20,924 nt of DNA from Caldifarciminota bacterium UBA6260 (GCA_002441125.1 DJVI01000023.1:1-20924); one strand, 5' to 3'. Shown: positions 7,407 to 15,319, counted from the stretch's first letter. Translations and numbers: made by a program. The notes: a model not told the origin generated them from the sequence alone.

Positions 7407-7431
7407 CTTTTTAATAGTTATCGAATATCAT
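7403..7431 (+). promoter_or_regulatory. Promoter for the fourth lipoprotein gene
   Basis: -35 TTGACT (7403-7408), a 17-bp spacer, and -10 TATCAT (7426-7431), 22 bp before the ATG at 7454. The -35 contains the TGA stop of the third lipoprotein. It uses the same TTGACT/17-bp pattern as the other promoters in the window and suggests the fourth gene can be expressed separately. Confidence 0.55.
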
Positions 7432-7453
7432 TTAATGAAAGGAGGTATCAAAA

Positions 7454-7936
7454 ATGAAGAAAAATATTTTCTTTCTTTCAATCATATTGATAATAACTTC
7501 CTGCACTCTATATGTTCCAACACCAGATTTCACGATAACACATATAGATCCCTTGGGAAGTGTTATAGATGCTACAACAACAGAAGTTGTGATTTCATCA
7601 ATAAATGTTGAGAATAACACTTCCTACGAAACTATTCTTGACAGAATATCTTACGATTATATCTATAATGGTGATGTTATCTATGATGGACAGGATATAT
7701 GGAACATCTATGCACTTTTACCAGCATCATTGGTTGATACAGCAACAGATCTTACCGTAAAAGGAAAAACAACTATAGAAAATATTCCAATTCCAGTTCC
7801 AGCCTCTATTTATACTTATATGGATTCAAGAAATTTAGAAGGGGTAACACTTAGAATATACTTAAGTGGTACCGATAATATCAACAAGACAAAAAGAACC
7901 ACAAAATATGTAGATTACGGAATAGCAAGATATTAA
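7454..7936 (+). CDS. Small lipoprotein, divergent fourth member of the cluster
   Basis: A 160-residue precursor with basic start, Ile-rich core and lipobox ITSC (14-17). The mature N-terminus (CTLYVPTPDFTITHIDP) has some resemblance to the first three proteins, but the DG...DNVG motif is missing and the C-terminus differs, so kinship is uncertain. The rest is Thr/Ile/Asp/Tyr-rich beta-type sequence with paired strands (YETILDRISYDYIYNGDVIY and VTLRIYLSG). The ribosome site AAAGGAGG lies 9 bases before the ATG. A strong hairpin terminator follows the stop. The gap before it (47 bp) holds its own promoter. Function unknown. Confidence 0.82.
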   Translation: MKKNIFFLSIILIITSCTLYVPTPDFTITHIDPLGSVIDATTTEVVISSINVENNTSYETILDRISYDYIYNGDVIYDGQDIWNIYALLPASLVDTATDLTVKGKTTIENIPIPVPASIYTYMDSRNLEGVTLRIYLSGTDNINKTKRTTKYVDYGIARY

Positions 7937-7942
7937 AATCTT

Positions 7943-7971
7943 TTAAAGGGGAGTTAAAAACTCCCCTTTAA
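7943..7971. terminator. Bidirectional intrinsic terminator between convergent operons
   Basis: AAAGGGGAGTT (7945-7955) pairs perfectly with AACTCCCCTTT (7959-7969), three-base loop, extendable by two A-T pairs on each side. T runs follow on the plus strand (TTTAATTTTT) and, more weakly, on the minus strand (AAAGATTTTAA). It closes the lipoprotein cluster and the glycosyltransferase operon. The last six codons and stop of the minus-strand gene lie in the stem and loop. Confidence 0.88.
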
Positions 7972-9732
7972 TTTTTCGTTCACCCTTTTCAAATTCTCTT
8001 TTAATTTTAAATAATTTTTATCAACACTAACTCCCTTTTCAAAATTCTCTCTCGCATTTTCATAAGAACCAAAAAGGTTATCAAGATGAACTGGGATAAA
8101 GCCAAAGAAACCAGAAGAGAGATAAAAAAGTAAAATCCTTTCTCCAAAATATCCTTCCTCAAAATATGATGCTCCAAGATTGTTGTAAGCGAGAGAAGAT
8201 TTGGGAGAGATATTTACTATCTTCTCCATCATCTCTCTCGATTTTAAACCCATACCTAAATTTTTGTATGTAAGACCAAGATTGTAAAGAACCCTAACAT
8301 TCTCAGGCTCAACCTTTTCTGCCTTTTCAAGAAAATATAAAGATTTTAAATATTCCCTTTTTGAAGCGTAAAGAGAACCAAGGTTTATAAGTGTGTTCGT
8401 ATAAAGTGTATCAAGTTGATAAGATTTCAAAAGGTTCGCTTCAGCTTCTTGAAGATTTCCACTTTTCATATAGTAAAGTCCAAGATTGTTAGCACCAACA
8501 ATAGAGTTTGGATTCTTATTAACTACATAAGACCAAAGGGATATTTCACTTTTGAAATTCGGAATGTAGATTAAAGTTAAAATCAGAAAAAAAGCAGAAT
8601 ACACTATCAAAAAATACTTGCCAAATTTTTTCAATTTTAAAAAGAGAAAATATAAGAAAAGAATGAAAGAGAAGGATGGTAAGAAAAGATATCTGTCAGC
8701 AAAAAGATTTAAAACTGGAATAAAATTTGAAATCGGAAGATAATTAATTACAAAAAATAGAAATGGGAAAAGAATAAATTTTTCATTTCTGAATCGCAAT
8801 ATAACATATATGAGTCCAAAAAGAATAATAAAACTGAAAAAGAAAAGTGTTAAGTTCTTTTCACTTATTGGAACATAGTAATCAACTACAAGTGGATATG
8901 GGATAAAAAGGTTTTTAATATATTTTAAAAATATGTAAGGTTGTATCTTAAAAATATCAAAGTATGTCGCATTCCTAAGCATCCTGTTTTCTTTAAAAAA
9001 ATTATCCATATTTTTAAAATCAGGCATATAGAAACCAAAAATCGAACCAAATAGAAGAATGAATACAAATGAGAAAAGAATAGTTGAAAAGATTATAGTA
9101 TAAAATTTTTTATCTATTTTTCTTTCAAATATCATGTCATACCCCAAAAAAATCAAAGGTAAAACTATTGCGACCTCTTTTGAAAGAATAGATAGAATCA
9201 AAAATAAAAGTGAAAACATTTTCTTTTTTTCAATATGAAAATAAAAAGAAAGCATTGAAAAAATATAAAGGAAAAGTTCCTTTCTATGAGTTATTATAAG
9301 TATATTTTCAACATGAACCGGATGGAATGAAAATAAGAATATTGATAGAAAAGAAAAGGTTTTACTTTCAGTAATTTTATAAGTTAAAAAAGATGTAAGA
9401 AAGATTGTGAAAATATAAAGTATAAGGTTCTCTATCCTATAAAATATAACTTTTTCTTTAAAAAAGTATCTATCCAAAATTATAGAGATTTTTCTAATAG
9501 GTCTTTCTGAAAGTTTTATGGAAAAGAGATCTTTCAAATTATCTACAGAACTATCCTCAAATATTGTTGGATAATCATCAAACTGGAAAGGATAATTCAA
9601 AGATGTTATCAAAGGTAAAACTGATAGAATAGAAAAAAATAAAAGAAGTAACAAAAAATTATCTTTTAAAATCTCTGAAAAACTCTTCCGTTTCTTTTGA
9701 ACAATCTTTCCACCTCTTGCATCCTTCTTCAT
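7954..9732 (-). CDS. Polytopic membrane protein with C-terminal TPRs, GT-C glycosyltransferase-like (TMTC type)
   Basis: 592 residues. After a basic cytoplasmic start come about ten or eleven hydrophobic segments between residues 26 and 390. The first periplasmic loop has FDDYPTI (51-57), the acidic motif typical of GT-C enzymes that use lipid-linked sugars. HPVHVE (137-142) and ADRYLFLPS (345-353) match motifs of the TMTC/TPR membrane group. From about 412 four tetratricopeptide units follow (NNLGLYYMKSGNLQEA, LINLGSLYASKREY, LYNLGLTYKNLG, YNNLGASYFEEG). The last is interrupted by a hydrophobic insertion (about 530-550). The likely role is transfer of a sugar from a polyprenyl-phosphate donor to a protein or glycan outside the membrane (inference). 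ATG 9732 has AAGGAG nine bases upstream, so the 74-nt overlap with the upstream GT4 gene looks genuine. It is the last gene of the operon. Confidence 0.78.
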   Translation of the reverse strand: MKKDARGGKIVQKKRKSFSEILKDNFLLLLLFFSILSVLPLITSLNYPFQFDDYPTIFEDSSVDNLKDLFSIKLSERPIRKISIILDRYFFKEKVIFYRIENLILYIFTIFLTSFLTYKITESKTFSFLSIFLFSFHPVHVENILIITHRKELFLYIFSMLSFYFHIEKKKMFSLLFLILSILSKEVAIVLPLIFLGYDMIFERKIDKKFYTIIFSTILFSFVFILLFGSIFGFYMPDFKNMDNFFKENRMLRNATYFDIFKIQPYIFLKYIKNLFIPYPLVVDYYVPISEKNLTLFFFSFIILFGLIYVILRFRNEKFILFPFLFFVINYLPISNFIPVLNLFADRYLFLPSFSFILFLYFLFLKLKKFGKYFLIVYSAFFLILTLIYIPNFKSEISLWSYVVNKNPNSIVGANNLGLYYMKSGNLQEAEANLLKSYQLDTLYTNTLINLGSLYASKREYLKSLYFLEKAEKVEPENVRVLYNLGLTYKNLGMGLKSREMMEKIVNISPKSSLAYNNLGASYFEEGYFGERILLFYLSSGFFGFIPVHLDNLFGSYENARENFEKGVSVDKNYLKLKENLKRVNEKLKGSF

Positions 9733-10681
9733 AATTAACTTCTCCTTTTATCTTTTCAACGATCCTTTCAAGATTTTCTTTATATGATAGATCTTTTATA
9801 TAGTATATAGGCATATCTTTGTAAATTTCCCTATGAACTGGAATATCCATACATAAAACTCTTTTACCAAGATGTATTCCTTCAGCAACAGGTAAAGAAA
9901 ATCCTTCATCATCTGAAAGATAAATTATCAAAAAAGAATCGTTGATAACTTTTTCAAAATCAAAAAAAGGTATGTAACCTCTGTAATCATGTTTTTCAAC
10001 TATTTTTTTAAGGTTTTTATCATCCATCCTTCCCGTGATAAGAATTTTTTTATCTTTAAAAACTTTTATTAGGTCATTTGCAAGTTTCAAAGAAAGGTTT
10101 ATATTTTTTCTCGCTTTCAATGTTGAAGGTATAAGGATATAATACTCTTTTTGGTCTTCATATTTTTTATATGTGTCAAAACCGTTGTATATCACTTTAC
10201 TCTTTTTAGAGTTCAGATTTTTAAACCTTTTGGAATACAAATCTTTACAATTTTTTGTTATGAATATTATCCCATCAGACCTTTGTGAAATTATATTATA
10301 CTCTATTTTCCAATATAGCCTTGTAAAAACATTTTCTCCAGAACTTTTCTTTTCAGGTATAAAATCATGAAGAGTTGAAACTATTTTATAAAATTTAAAA
10401 AATGTTGAATTCTGTTTTGGCATATAGAACAAATCCACCTTTAATATTAAAGCCAAAATTGGAAAAATTAACTGCTCATAGAAAAATTTTGTAAAACTGT
10501 TGAAAAATGGAACCGTTATATATGTAAAATCGTTTCTTTCAATTATATCTTTAACTTCCCTTTTACTTATCAAAACAAAATATCTGTTGTTCCTATCGGT
10601 AAAATTTTTCAGGATCATAACTATATGTGTTGAAACTCCGCCACCTCTTAAAACTGTTGTTGCATCAACAAGGATCTTCAC
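9659..10681 (-). CDS. Glycosyltransferase family 4 (GT-B fold)
   Basis: 340 residues, cytoplasmic or membrane-associated. The N-terminal acceptor domain begins MKILVDATTVLRGGGVSTHI, with the Gly-rich loop at 13-15. LHDFIPE at 104-110 and a DGIIFITKNCKDLY segment at 136-149 are typical of mannosyltransferase-like GT4 enzymes. The C-terminal donor domain has VIYNGFD at 163-169, a donor-site region ILIPSTLKARKN at 182-193, and the E-x7-E motif EGFSLPVAE at 259-267. GT4 enzymes transfer a sugar from a nucleotide donor, keeping its anomeric configuration; sugar and acceptor are not readable. The start is GTG at 10681 in a GTGA overlap with the stop of the upstream GT2 gene, with GGAGAG just ahead. 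It is probably co-translated with its neighbours in assembling one oligosaccharide. Confidence 0.88.
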   Translation of the reverse strand: MKILVDATTVLRGGGVSTHIVMILKNFTDRNNRYFVLISKREVKDIIERNDFTYITVPFFNSFTKFFYEQLIFPILALILKVDLFYMPKQNSTFFKFYKIVSTLHDFIPEKKSSGENVFTRLYWKIEYNIISQRSDGIIFITKNCKDLYSKRFKNLNSKKSKVIYNGFDTYKKYEDQKEYYILIPSTLKARKNINLSLKLANDLIKVFKDKKILITGRMDDKNLKKIVEKHDYRGYIPFFDFEKVINDSFLIIYLSDDEGFSLPVAEGIHLGKRVLCMDIPVHREIYKDMPIYYIKDLSYKENLERIVEKIKGEVNYEEGCKRWKDCSKETEEFFRDFKR

Positions 10682-11475
10682 TTTCTCTCCTTTAAAATAT
10701 TTTTCATATCTTTGAAAAAATCATATCTCGCTTTAAAAGGTAAAAAACTTTTATCCTTTAAAATCTGAACCACCATAATAAAAGGTTCAACAAAAATTAG
10801 AATGAAAAAGAAAAGAATTAGATTTTTGAAATCAAAATTTTTCAAAACAAAATACAATCTGTTCCTTTGCAAAAAGTATCTTTTATTTTTCAGATTCGAT
10901 GAAGAGTGTTTATGGAAAACAACAATATTTTCATCAAAAGAAATAATATTTTTTCTTTTTAACCTTACCGATAGATCTATATCCTCATAGTACATAAAAT
11001 ATTTCTCATCGAATCCACCTGTATTTTCAAAAATTTCCCTTTTTATTATGAAGAAAGAACCTGTCAGATGGAGTTTTCTTTTATCGAAACTGGTATTCTT
11101 GTTAAGTATATTATAAAAAAATAATATTTTTGAACCGAAAGATTCTATATCTTTTTTATTTTTATCTTTAACCAAGGGAACAACTATATCATCCTTTAAA
11201 TATTTTATCCTTTTAAAAAGATCTTCTTCAAAAAATATGTCGTCGTTGGTAATTATAAGATACTCTTTTTCTGTAAATTTTGATGCGTAGTTTACAGCCT
11301 TTCCATAACCAGCACCATAAAGTTTTAAAACCTTTACCCTTTCATCATCAATAGAAAAATCCATTTCTTTTGTTAAAACAACAATAACATCTCCCATATT
11401 CTCTTTCAAAAAGATTTTTATCTGCTCTTCAAAATTGTTTGAATAAATTGGAACTATCAGAGAAAATTTATCCAT
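10678..11475 (-). CDS. Glycosyltransferase family 2
   Basis: 265 residues. The GT-A fold starts FSLIVPIYSNN. The nucleotide- and metal-binding region has ITNDDIFFEED, with Asp78-Asp79 as the DXD-like motif. GGFDEKYFMYYEDIDLSVRL (153-172) contains the ED pair expected near the catalytic base, and FHKHSSS at 187-193 is seen in rhamnosyltransferase-like members. One hydrophobic segment near 218-237 suggests membrane attachment. The first ~45 residues are shorter than in the next GT2 and lack its DNNS motif, so the uridine-binding part is diverged. Start ATG 11475 has AAAGGG about ten bases upstream; it overlaps the neighbouring GT2 by 8 bp and the GT4 by 4 bp. Sugar specificity unknown. Confidence 0.87.
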   Translation of the reverse strand: MDKFSLIVPIYSNNFEEQIKIFLKENMGDVIVVLTKEMDFSIDDERVKVLKLYGAGYGKAVNYASKFTEKEYLIITNDDIFFEEDLFKRIKYLKDDIVVPLVKDKNKKDIESFGSKILFFYNILNKNTSFDKRKLHLTGSFFIIKREIFENTGGFDEKYFMYYEDIDLSVRLKRKNIISFDENIVVFHKHSSSNLKNKRYFLQRNRLYFVLKNFDFKNLILFFFILIFVEPFIMVVQILKDKSFLPFKARYDFFKDMKNILKERK

Positions 11476-12367
11476 ACTTTTTTATCCCTTTAAGGTCAAA
11501 AAAACCTTCAAAAAGACCTTTAACAAACCAGAAAAATTTTTTTGTTTTAAACAGATGGAAATAAGATGAAATCAAAGTTCCTATCAAAAAGAAAAACAAA
11601 TCTTTTATAGAGTAAAGGTTGTAATTTTTAAAGAAAAGAAAAACTCTATTCCTTCCTTCCCAGAAAACCTTTTTTGATGAATATTCGCTCATTCTGTTTT
11701 CAATTTTTGTAGATGCGGAAATGAAATGGTAACCAACAGTATCAGGGGTAAAAAGTATTTTCCTTTTTTTTCTTTTCAACCTCAAAGAAAAATCAACATC
11801 CTCAAAATACATGAAAAACTTTTCATCTACCATTCCCTCTTTAATAAAATCATCTTTAACAAAATAACATATAGACATAGAGAAACCGTTTACTTCACCA
11901 TTTTCTAATTTCAAATTTTTGTATTCTTTTTTATGAAAGTTCTTGTAAGGTCTTAAAAATTTTCCAACAGAGTCACCTGCAGAATCAACATAAGTTCCAT
12001 CATAATTTAAAACCAATGGAGCAAAAAAAGAGTAACCTTTGAAATTTGAAATGTTTTTCAAAGATTTTTCTATAAAGTCATTCTCTATAAAAGTATCATT
12101 GTTCAGAAGTAAAATATTTTCAAATTTTGCCTGTTTTACTCCAAGATTAACAGCATAGCCAAAACCTTTATTCTCGGATAATCTAAAAAGCGTAACATTC
12201 TTTAACTTTTCTAAAAAATAAAAAAAACTTGCATCTTTACTGTTGTTATCGATTATTATAACCTCTCCATACTCTTCTGTTTGTGAGTTAAGGGAGTTTA
12301 TAAGTTTTTCTGCAAACTTTTCTCCATTATAGTTTATTATGACAACAGATATATTACCTTTCAACAA
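11468..12367 (-). CDS. Glycosyltransferase family 2, rhamnosyltransferase-like
   Basis: 299 residues with a full GT2 signature: SVVIINYNG at 7-15, VIIIDNNSKD at 36-45, ENKGFGYAVNLG at 65-76, LLLNNDTF (metal-binding Asp91 region) at 86-93, and DEKFFMYFEDVDFSLRL at 181-197. The C-terminus has a hydrophobic stretch (257-271) for membrane association. The closest recognisable group is the WbbL-like rhamnosyltransferases of O-antigen and exopolysaccharide synthesis, but substrate cannot be fixed. The start is a TTG (two consecutive TTG codons at 12362-12367) preceded by AAGGGG at good spacing inside the last codons of the upstream C11 protease; the overlap is 14 bp, so translation is probably coupled. 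Confidence 0.87.
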   Translation of the reverse strand: MLKGNISVVIINYNGEKFAEKLINSLNSQTEEYGEVIIIDNNSKDASFFYFLEKLKNVTLFRLSENKGFGYAVNLGVKQAKFENILLLNNDTFIENDFIEKSLKNISNFKGYSFFAPLVLNYDGTYVDSAGDSVGKFLRPYKNFHKKEYKNLKLENGEVNGFSMSICYFVKDDFIKEGMVDEKFFMYFEDVDFSLRLKRKKRKILFTPDTVGYHFISASTKIENRMSEYSSKKVFWEGRNRVFLFFKNYNLYSIKDLFFFLIGTLISSYFHLFKTKKFFWFVKGLFEGFFDLKGIKKYG

Positions 12368-14222
12368 AGAATTTCCCCTTCATCTTTTTTCCTTCAATAT
12401 CAAGTAAATAAAAATAGAGTCCTGACTTAATATTTTCAATGTTTATAATAATTTCATCATCATTTTTAATTCCATTTTTTTCATAGACCTTCTTTCCATC
12501 AGAAGTATAAATAAAAATATTATAAACTCCTTTGTAACCTGAAAAAATATTTATATTATTCTTTGCAGGATTTGGATAAGGGTATGTTTTAACAGTATCG
12601 TTAACTAAAAATTCTATTATAGTGTCTATAGGTGAAATATTTCCATAAATATCTATAGCCTCCACAAAAAGTAAATTTTCTCCATTTCCAATCTTATGAA
12701 TTTTTCCATAATTTTCATTAAGAAAAGTTTTATAAAATTTTTGTAACCTATAAATTTTAAATTCATCAAGGTAAATGAAATAATCTTGATCTATACTTTC
12801 GTTGAAAACTATTTTCACATATCCAGAATCAACTTTTAAAATAAATCTTTTCCAGTTAGTTATTTCACTTTCTAAAAATTTTAACTTCTTACCGTTTAAA
12901 TAGATTTTAAAGGTGGAATCCCCAAAAAGCCCTTTATAGTAAAAAGAGATTATATTCTCTTTTTCCGGTAGAAAGATCTCAAATGAGAAGTTTTTTGAAA
13001 AGAGTGAGTAAGGTTTAGAATATGGTGTTAAATCCCAAAGGTGTATATCACCTGAAAAATCCTTTGGTATAGAATCGAAATTTTCATAATAGAGAGTGAA
13101 GGAGTTTGAATGGGTTATATTATACTCTTTTATAACTGAAAAATCGTAAGATTTTTCAAAGTCAATTTGGAAATTGTTATCATCTTTATCTACTATAGAA
13201 ACATTTTTTACAGGTAGAGGTGAAAAAGTATCTTCTATGTTGTAGGTTATAAATTCTTTTTTTATTATATAAAAATCTTTATCGAGTGAAAGGTTAATGT
13301 AATCTTTGTAGAGGTTGTAAAGTGTTGAAAAATTTTTTGGGAAAAAAAGTTTTATCCCTTTGTATCTTTCATTTTTTGTTTTGTTTAAAACCAATGAATT
13401 TTTAAAATCACAAGAAACATCTATATCATCAATAACTGAGAATTCATCCCTTTTTTCAAATTTTAAATTTTTTACATCCTCAACAAAATTTGAGGTTCTT
13501 ATCGAAGATAGAGTTAAATTCGAATATGAAGAATCAACATAAAACTCATAGTAACTTTCAACAATCCTTTTGGAAATCTTTTCAGGATCTTTTAAACTAT
13601 CAACAACAAGCAATATCTTATCGTAAGGGAAACCGTTGTATGGAACTATCCCTTCAGATCCAACTATATAAGAAACATAATCTTTCAATTCATAATCTAC
13701 TTCAACACACTGCATTAAACATGCATCAAAAATAAGTAGATCAGTTTTTTTACCTGTTTTTTTATAAATATCTACAAATATATTTTTGAGTTCACCTTCA
13801 GTTATAGAAATAAAATCGAAGGGATGGTTATCAAAAAATATCGATTTCTTTTTTGTTGTAAAATTGTACCAACCATTCCCATGATCCCATAGAACCATTA
13901 TTCTCAAATCGTAATCGTATTTATAGAAGTTGGAGAAAAAATTAGAAATATTTTCAAAATCACCTGAATCAGTATTTTCAGAAATTTTTAAAGTTTCACT
14001 CTTTCCTTCATATATTTTTAAAGTGTATGATAAAGTGTAAGAGTCAAGAAAAATTATAATATCAGTATTTTTTAAATCTTTCGAAATTCTCACCATCTGT
14101 TCATAATTTTTCAAAAAGCCGTTATACATGTTATTATCAGCACAAAAATAACCTATAAAGAGATTCTTTGATATCAGAAAAATTGGTAGAAGGATTATAA
14201 AAAGGATTGGTAACTTTTTCAT
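12354..14222 (-). CDS. Secreted clostripain-like cysteine protease (peptidase family C11) with C-terminal sorting domain
   Basis: 622 residues. A signal peptide (1-18) is followed by GYFCADNNMYNGFLKNYEQM, the usual first strand and helix of clostripain enzymes. The catalytic His is in WDHGNGW (His114) and the nucleophile in FDACLMQCVE (Cys168), with GSEGIVPYNGFPY (188-200) after it. C11 enzymes usually cleave after Arg or Lys. A beta-rich stretch (about 360-510) resembles a carbohydrate-binding or jelly-roll domain. The last ~80 residues, from TYPYPNPAKNNINIF through IYTSDGKKVYE to KGKFFVER, form a clear type IX secretion (type A) sorting domain with the PNP motif. It heads a run of four glycosylation genes. 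The signal peptide fixes ATG 14222, but six T and a terminator hairpin directly precede it and no Shine-Dalgarno is near. Without a leader of its own, its expression is puzzling. Confidence 0.88.
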   Translation of the reverse strand: MKKLPILFIILLPIFLISKNLFIGYFCADNNMYNGFLKNYEQMVRISKDLKNTDIIIFLDSYTLSYTLKIYEGKSETLKISENTDSGDFENISNFFSNFYKYDYDLRIMVLWDHGNGWYNFTTKKKSIFFDNHPFDFISITEGELKNIFVDIYKKTGKKTDLLIFDACLMQCVEVDYELKDYVSYIVGSEGIVPYNGFPYDKILLVVDSLKDPEKISKRIVESYYEFYVDSSYSNLTLSSIRTSNFVEDVKNLKFEKRDEFSVIDDIDVSCDFKNSLVLNKTKNERYKGIKLFFPKNFSTLYNLYKDYINLSLDKDFYIIKKEFITYNIEDTFSPLPVKNVSIVDKDDNNFQIDFEKSYDFSVIKEYNITHSNSFTLYYENFDSIPKDFSGDIHLWDLTPYSKPYSLFSKNFSFEIFLPEKENIISFYYKGLFGDSTFKIYLNGKKLKFLESEITNWKRFILKVDSGYVKIVFNESIDQDYFIYLDEFKIYRLQKFYKTFLNENYGKIHKIGNGENLLFVEAIDIYGNISPIDTIIEFLVNDTVKTYPYPNPAKNNINIFSGYKGVYNIFIYTSDGKKVYEKNGIKNDDEIIINIENIKSGLYFYLLDIEGKKMKGKFFVER

Positions 14223-14251
14223 AAAAAAGGTGGGGTTTTTAAAACCCCACC
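14223..14251 (-). terminator. Intrinsic terminator of the PorV-like gene, touching the next start codon
   Basis: Minus-strand GGTGGGGTTTT / AAAACCCCACC arms (14241-14251 and 14229-14239, 11 bp, one-base centre) followed by six T (14223-14228). The A of the C11 protease ATG is the very next base. The plus strand also has a T run (ATTTTTT, 14254-14260), so it could work in both directions, but no plus-strand gene enters it. Confidence 0.85.
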
Positions 14252-14258
14252 CGATTTT

Positions 14259-15311
14259 TTAGAAATTAAGAGTCAAAGTGACTCTATGTCCATTCATATA
14301 ATTATCCGAAAGAAGTCCCATCTCAGTATAGGAATAATCTATCCCAATATCAATTCCAGAAAATCCATATTTGAAACCAATACCTGCTGTTAGATTCTCT
14401 ATCTTTTCATTCTGTGTCAGACCATCCATGTTATCAAGTATATATTTGAACTTCTCCCAATTGAATATGTAACCCAACCTTATAAAAAGAATTTTTGAAA
14501 GGTTGTATTCCATTCCAAATCTAACATTTTCTGTTCCATCGTTTGGATTTTGGAATTCAAGTGTTGTTGTCATAAAATTCGTTGGACCTTCAAGAATGTC
14601 ATAAGCAAGACCAAAATTGAAGTTCATAGGAAGTGTGTATGTATCAGTTTTGTAATATATGTTAAGTGGTGTTTGACCATCAGTCCATTTTGAATATTTG
14701 TCAGTCAAAATTGTTCCACCTGTAAACATCCCTTCAGATCCAAAGTTTCTGATAGACATTCCTATTCTCAATGATTTGAAACCAGTTTTATATAGTGCTC
14801 CAGCATCAAACGCTATCATAGTTGAAGTTGCATCAACGATCTTCTCCTGTATATATTTCACAGTTATTCCCGATGTCAACTTATCGGTGAATGATTTCGC
14901 ATATGATGCTCCAACAAGATAACTTGATGCGGAGAAATATTCACCTGTTCCTTCTGGCTTTTCAACAGTTGTTATCTCCATCTGTGGCATTGTCATTATT
15001 CCTGCCTGTAAACCAAAAGAACCTGCTATTCCCATCGGAGAAACGAACCCTACATAGGAATAACTTATTTCAGCTGGATATTTAACATAGTTTAAAAGTA
15101 TTCCCATCTTGTTCATTGTTGCTATACCTGCTGGATTGTAATAAAGAGCTGATGGGTCATCAGCAATAGAGACAAATGCTCCACCCATCGCTGTTGCCTT
15201 TGAACCAACCAAAATCTTTAAAAATTGGGCACCTGTGGTTCCCTCATTGAAAGAATAGGCAAAATTTGCTAAAAGGGTAACAGAAATGATTATAAATAAT
15301 AATTTTTTCAT
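14259..15311 (-). CDS. PorV/PorQ-like outer-membrane beta-barrel (UPF0164-type)
   Basis: 350 residues. Signal peptide 1-20 (to NFAYS). The mature protein starts FNEGTTGAQFLKILVGSKATAMGGAFVSIADDPSALYYNPAG in pattern, the hallmark of the PorV/PorQ family related to FadL channels. Alternating amphipathic strands run through the rest, ending in Phe (VTLTLNF), as expected for an outer-membrane barrel. In type IX secretion PorV binds the C-terminal domain of substrates leaving the Sov channel and passes them to the attachment complex (family knowledge). Many paralogues of unknown role exist, so this may be a PorV homologue rather than PorV itself. AGGAGG before the ATG overlaps the stop of the upstream secreted-protein gene (8-bp gap), indicating one transcript and probably coupled translation. 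A strong terminator follows its stop. Confidence 0.84.
   Translation of the reverse strand: MKKLLFIIISVTLLANFAYSFNEGTTGAQFLKILVGSKATAMGGAFVSIADDPSALYYNPAGIATMNKMGILLNYVKYPAEISYSYVGFVSPMGIAGSFGLQAGIMTMPQMEITTVEKPEGTGEYFSASSYLVGASYAKSFTDKLTSGITVKYIQEKIVDATSTMIAFDAGALYKTGFKSLRIGMSIRNFGSEGMFTGGTILTDKYSKWTDGQTPLNIYYKTDTYTLPMNFNFGLAYDILEGPTNFMTTTLEFQNPNDGTENVRFGMEYNLSKILFIRLGYIFNWEKFKYILDNMDGLTQNEKIENLTAGIGFKYGFSGIDIGIDYSYTEMGLLSDNYMNGHRVTLTLNF
14325..14353 (-). promoter_or_regulatory. Weak candidate internal promoter for the C11 protease-glycosyltransferase operon
   Basis: Inside the end of the PorV-like gene, minus strand: TTGATA (14348-14353), 17-bp spacer, TATACT (14325-14330). It encodes GIDIGIDYSYTEMG, so the match may be chance. 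If used, its transcript would still run through the terminator at 14223-14251. Confidence 0.28.
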
Positions 15312-15319
15312 TCTTCCTC

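Noticed and set aside
14270..14284. GAGTCA-AAG-TGACTC inverted repeat near the end of the PorV-like gene
   Set aside because: It lies within conserved barrel codons (RVTLTL), is short, and has no promoter in useful position; probably chance.
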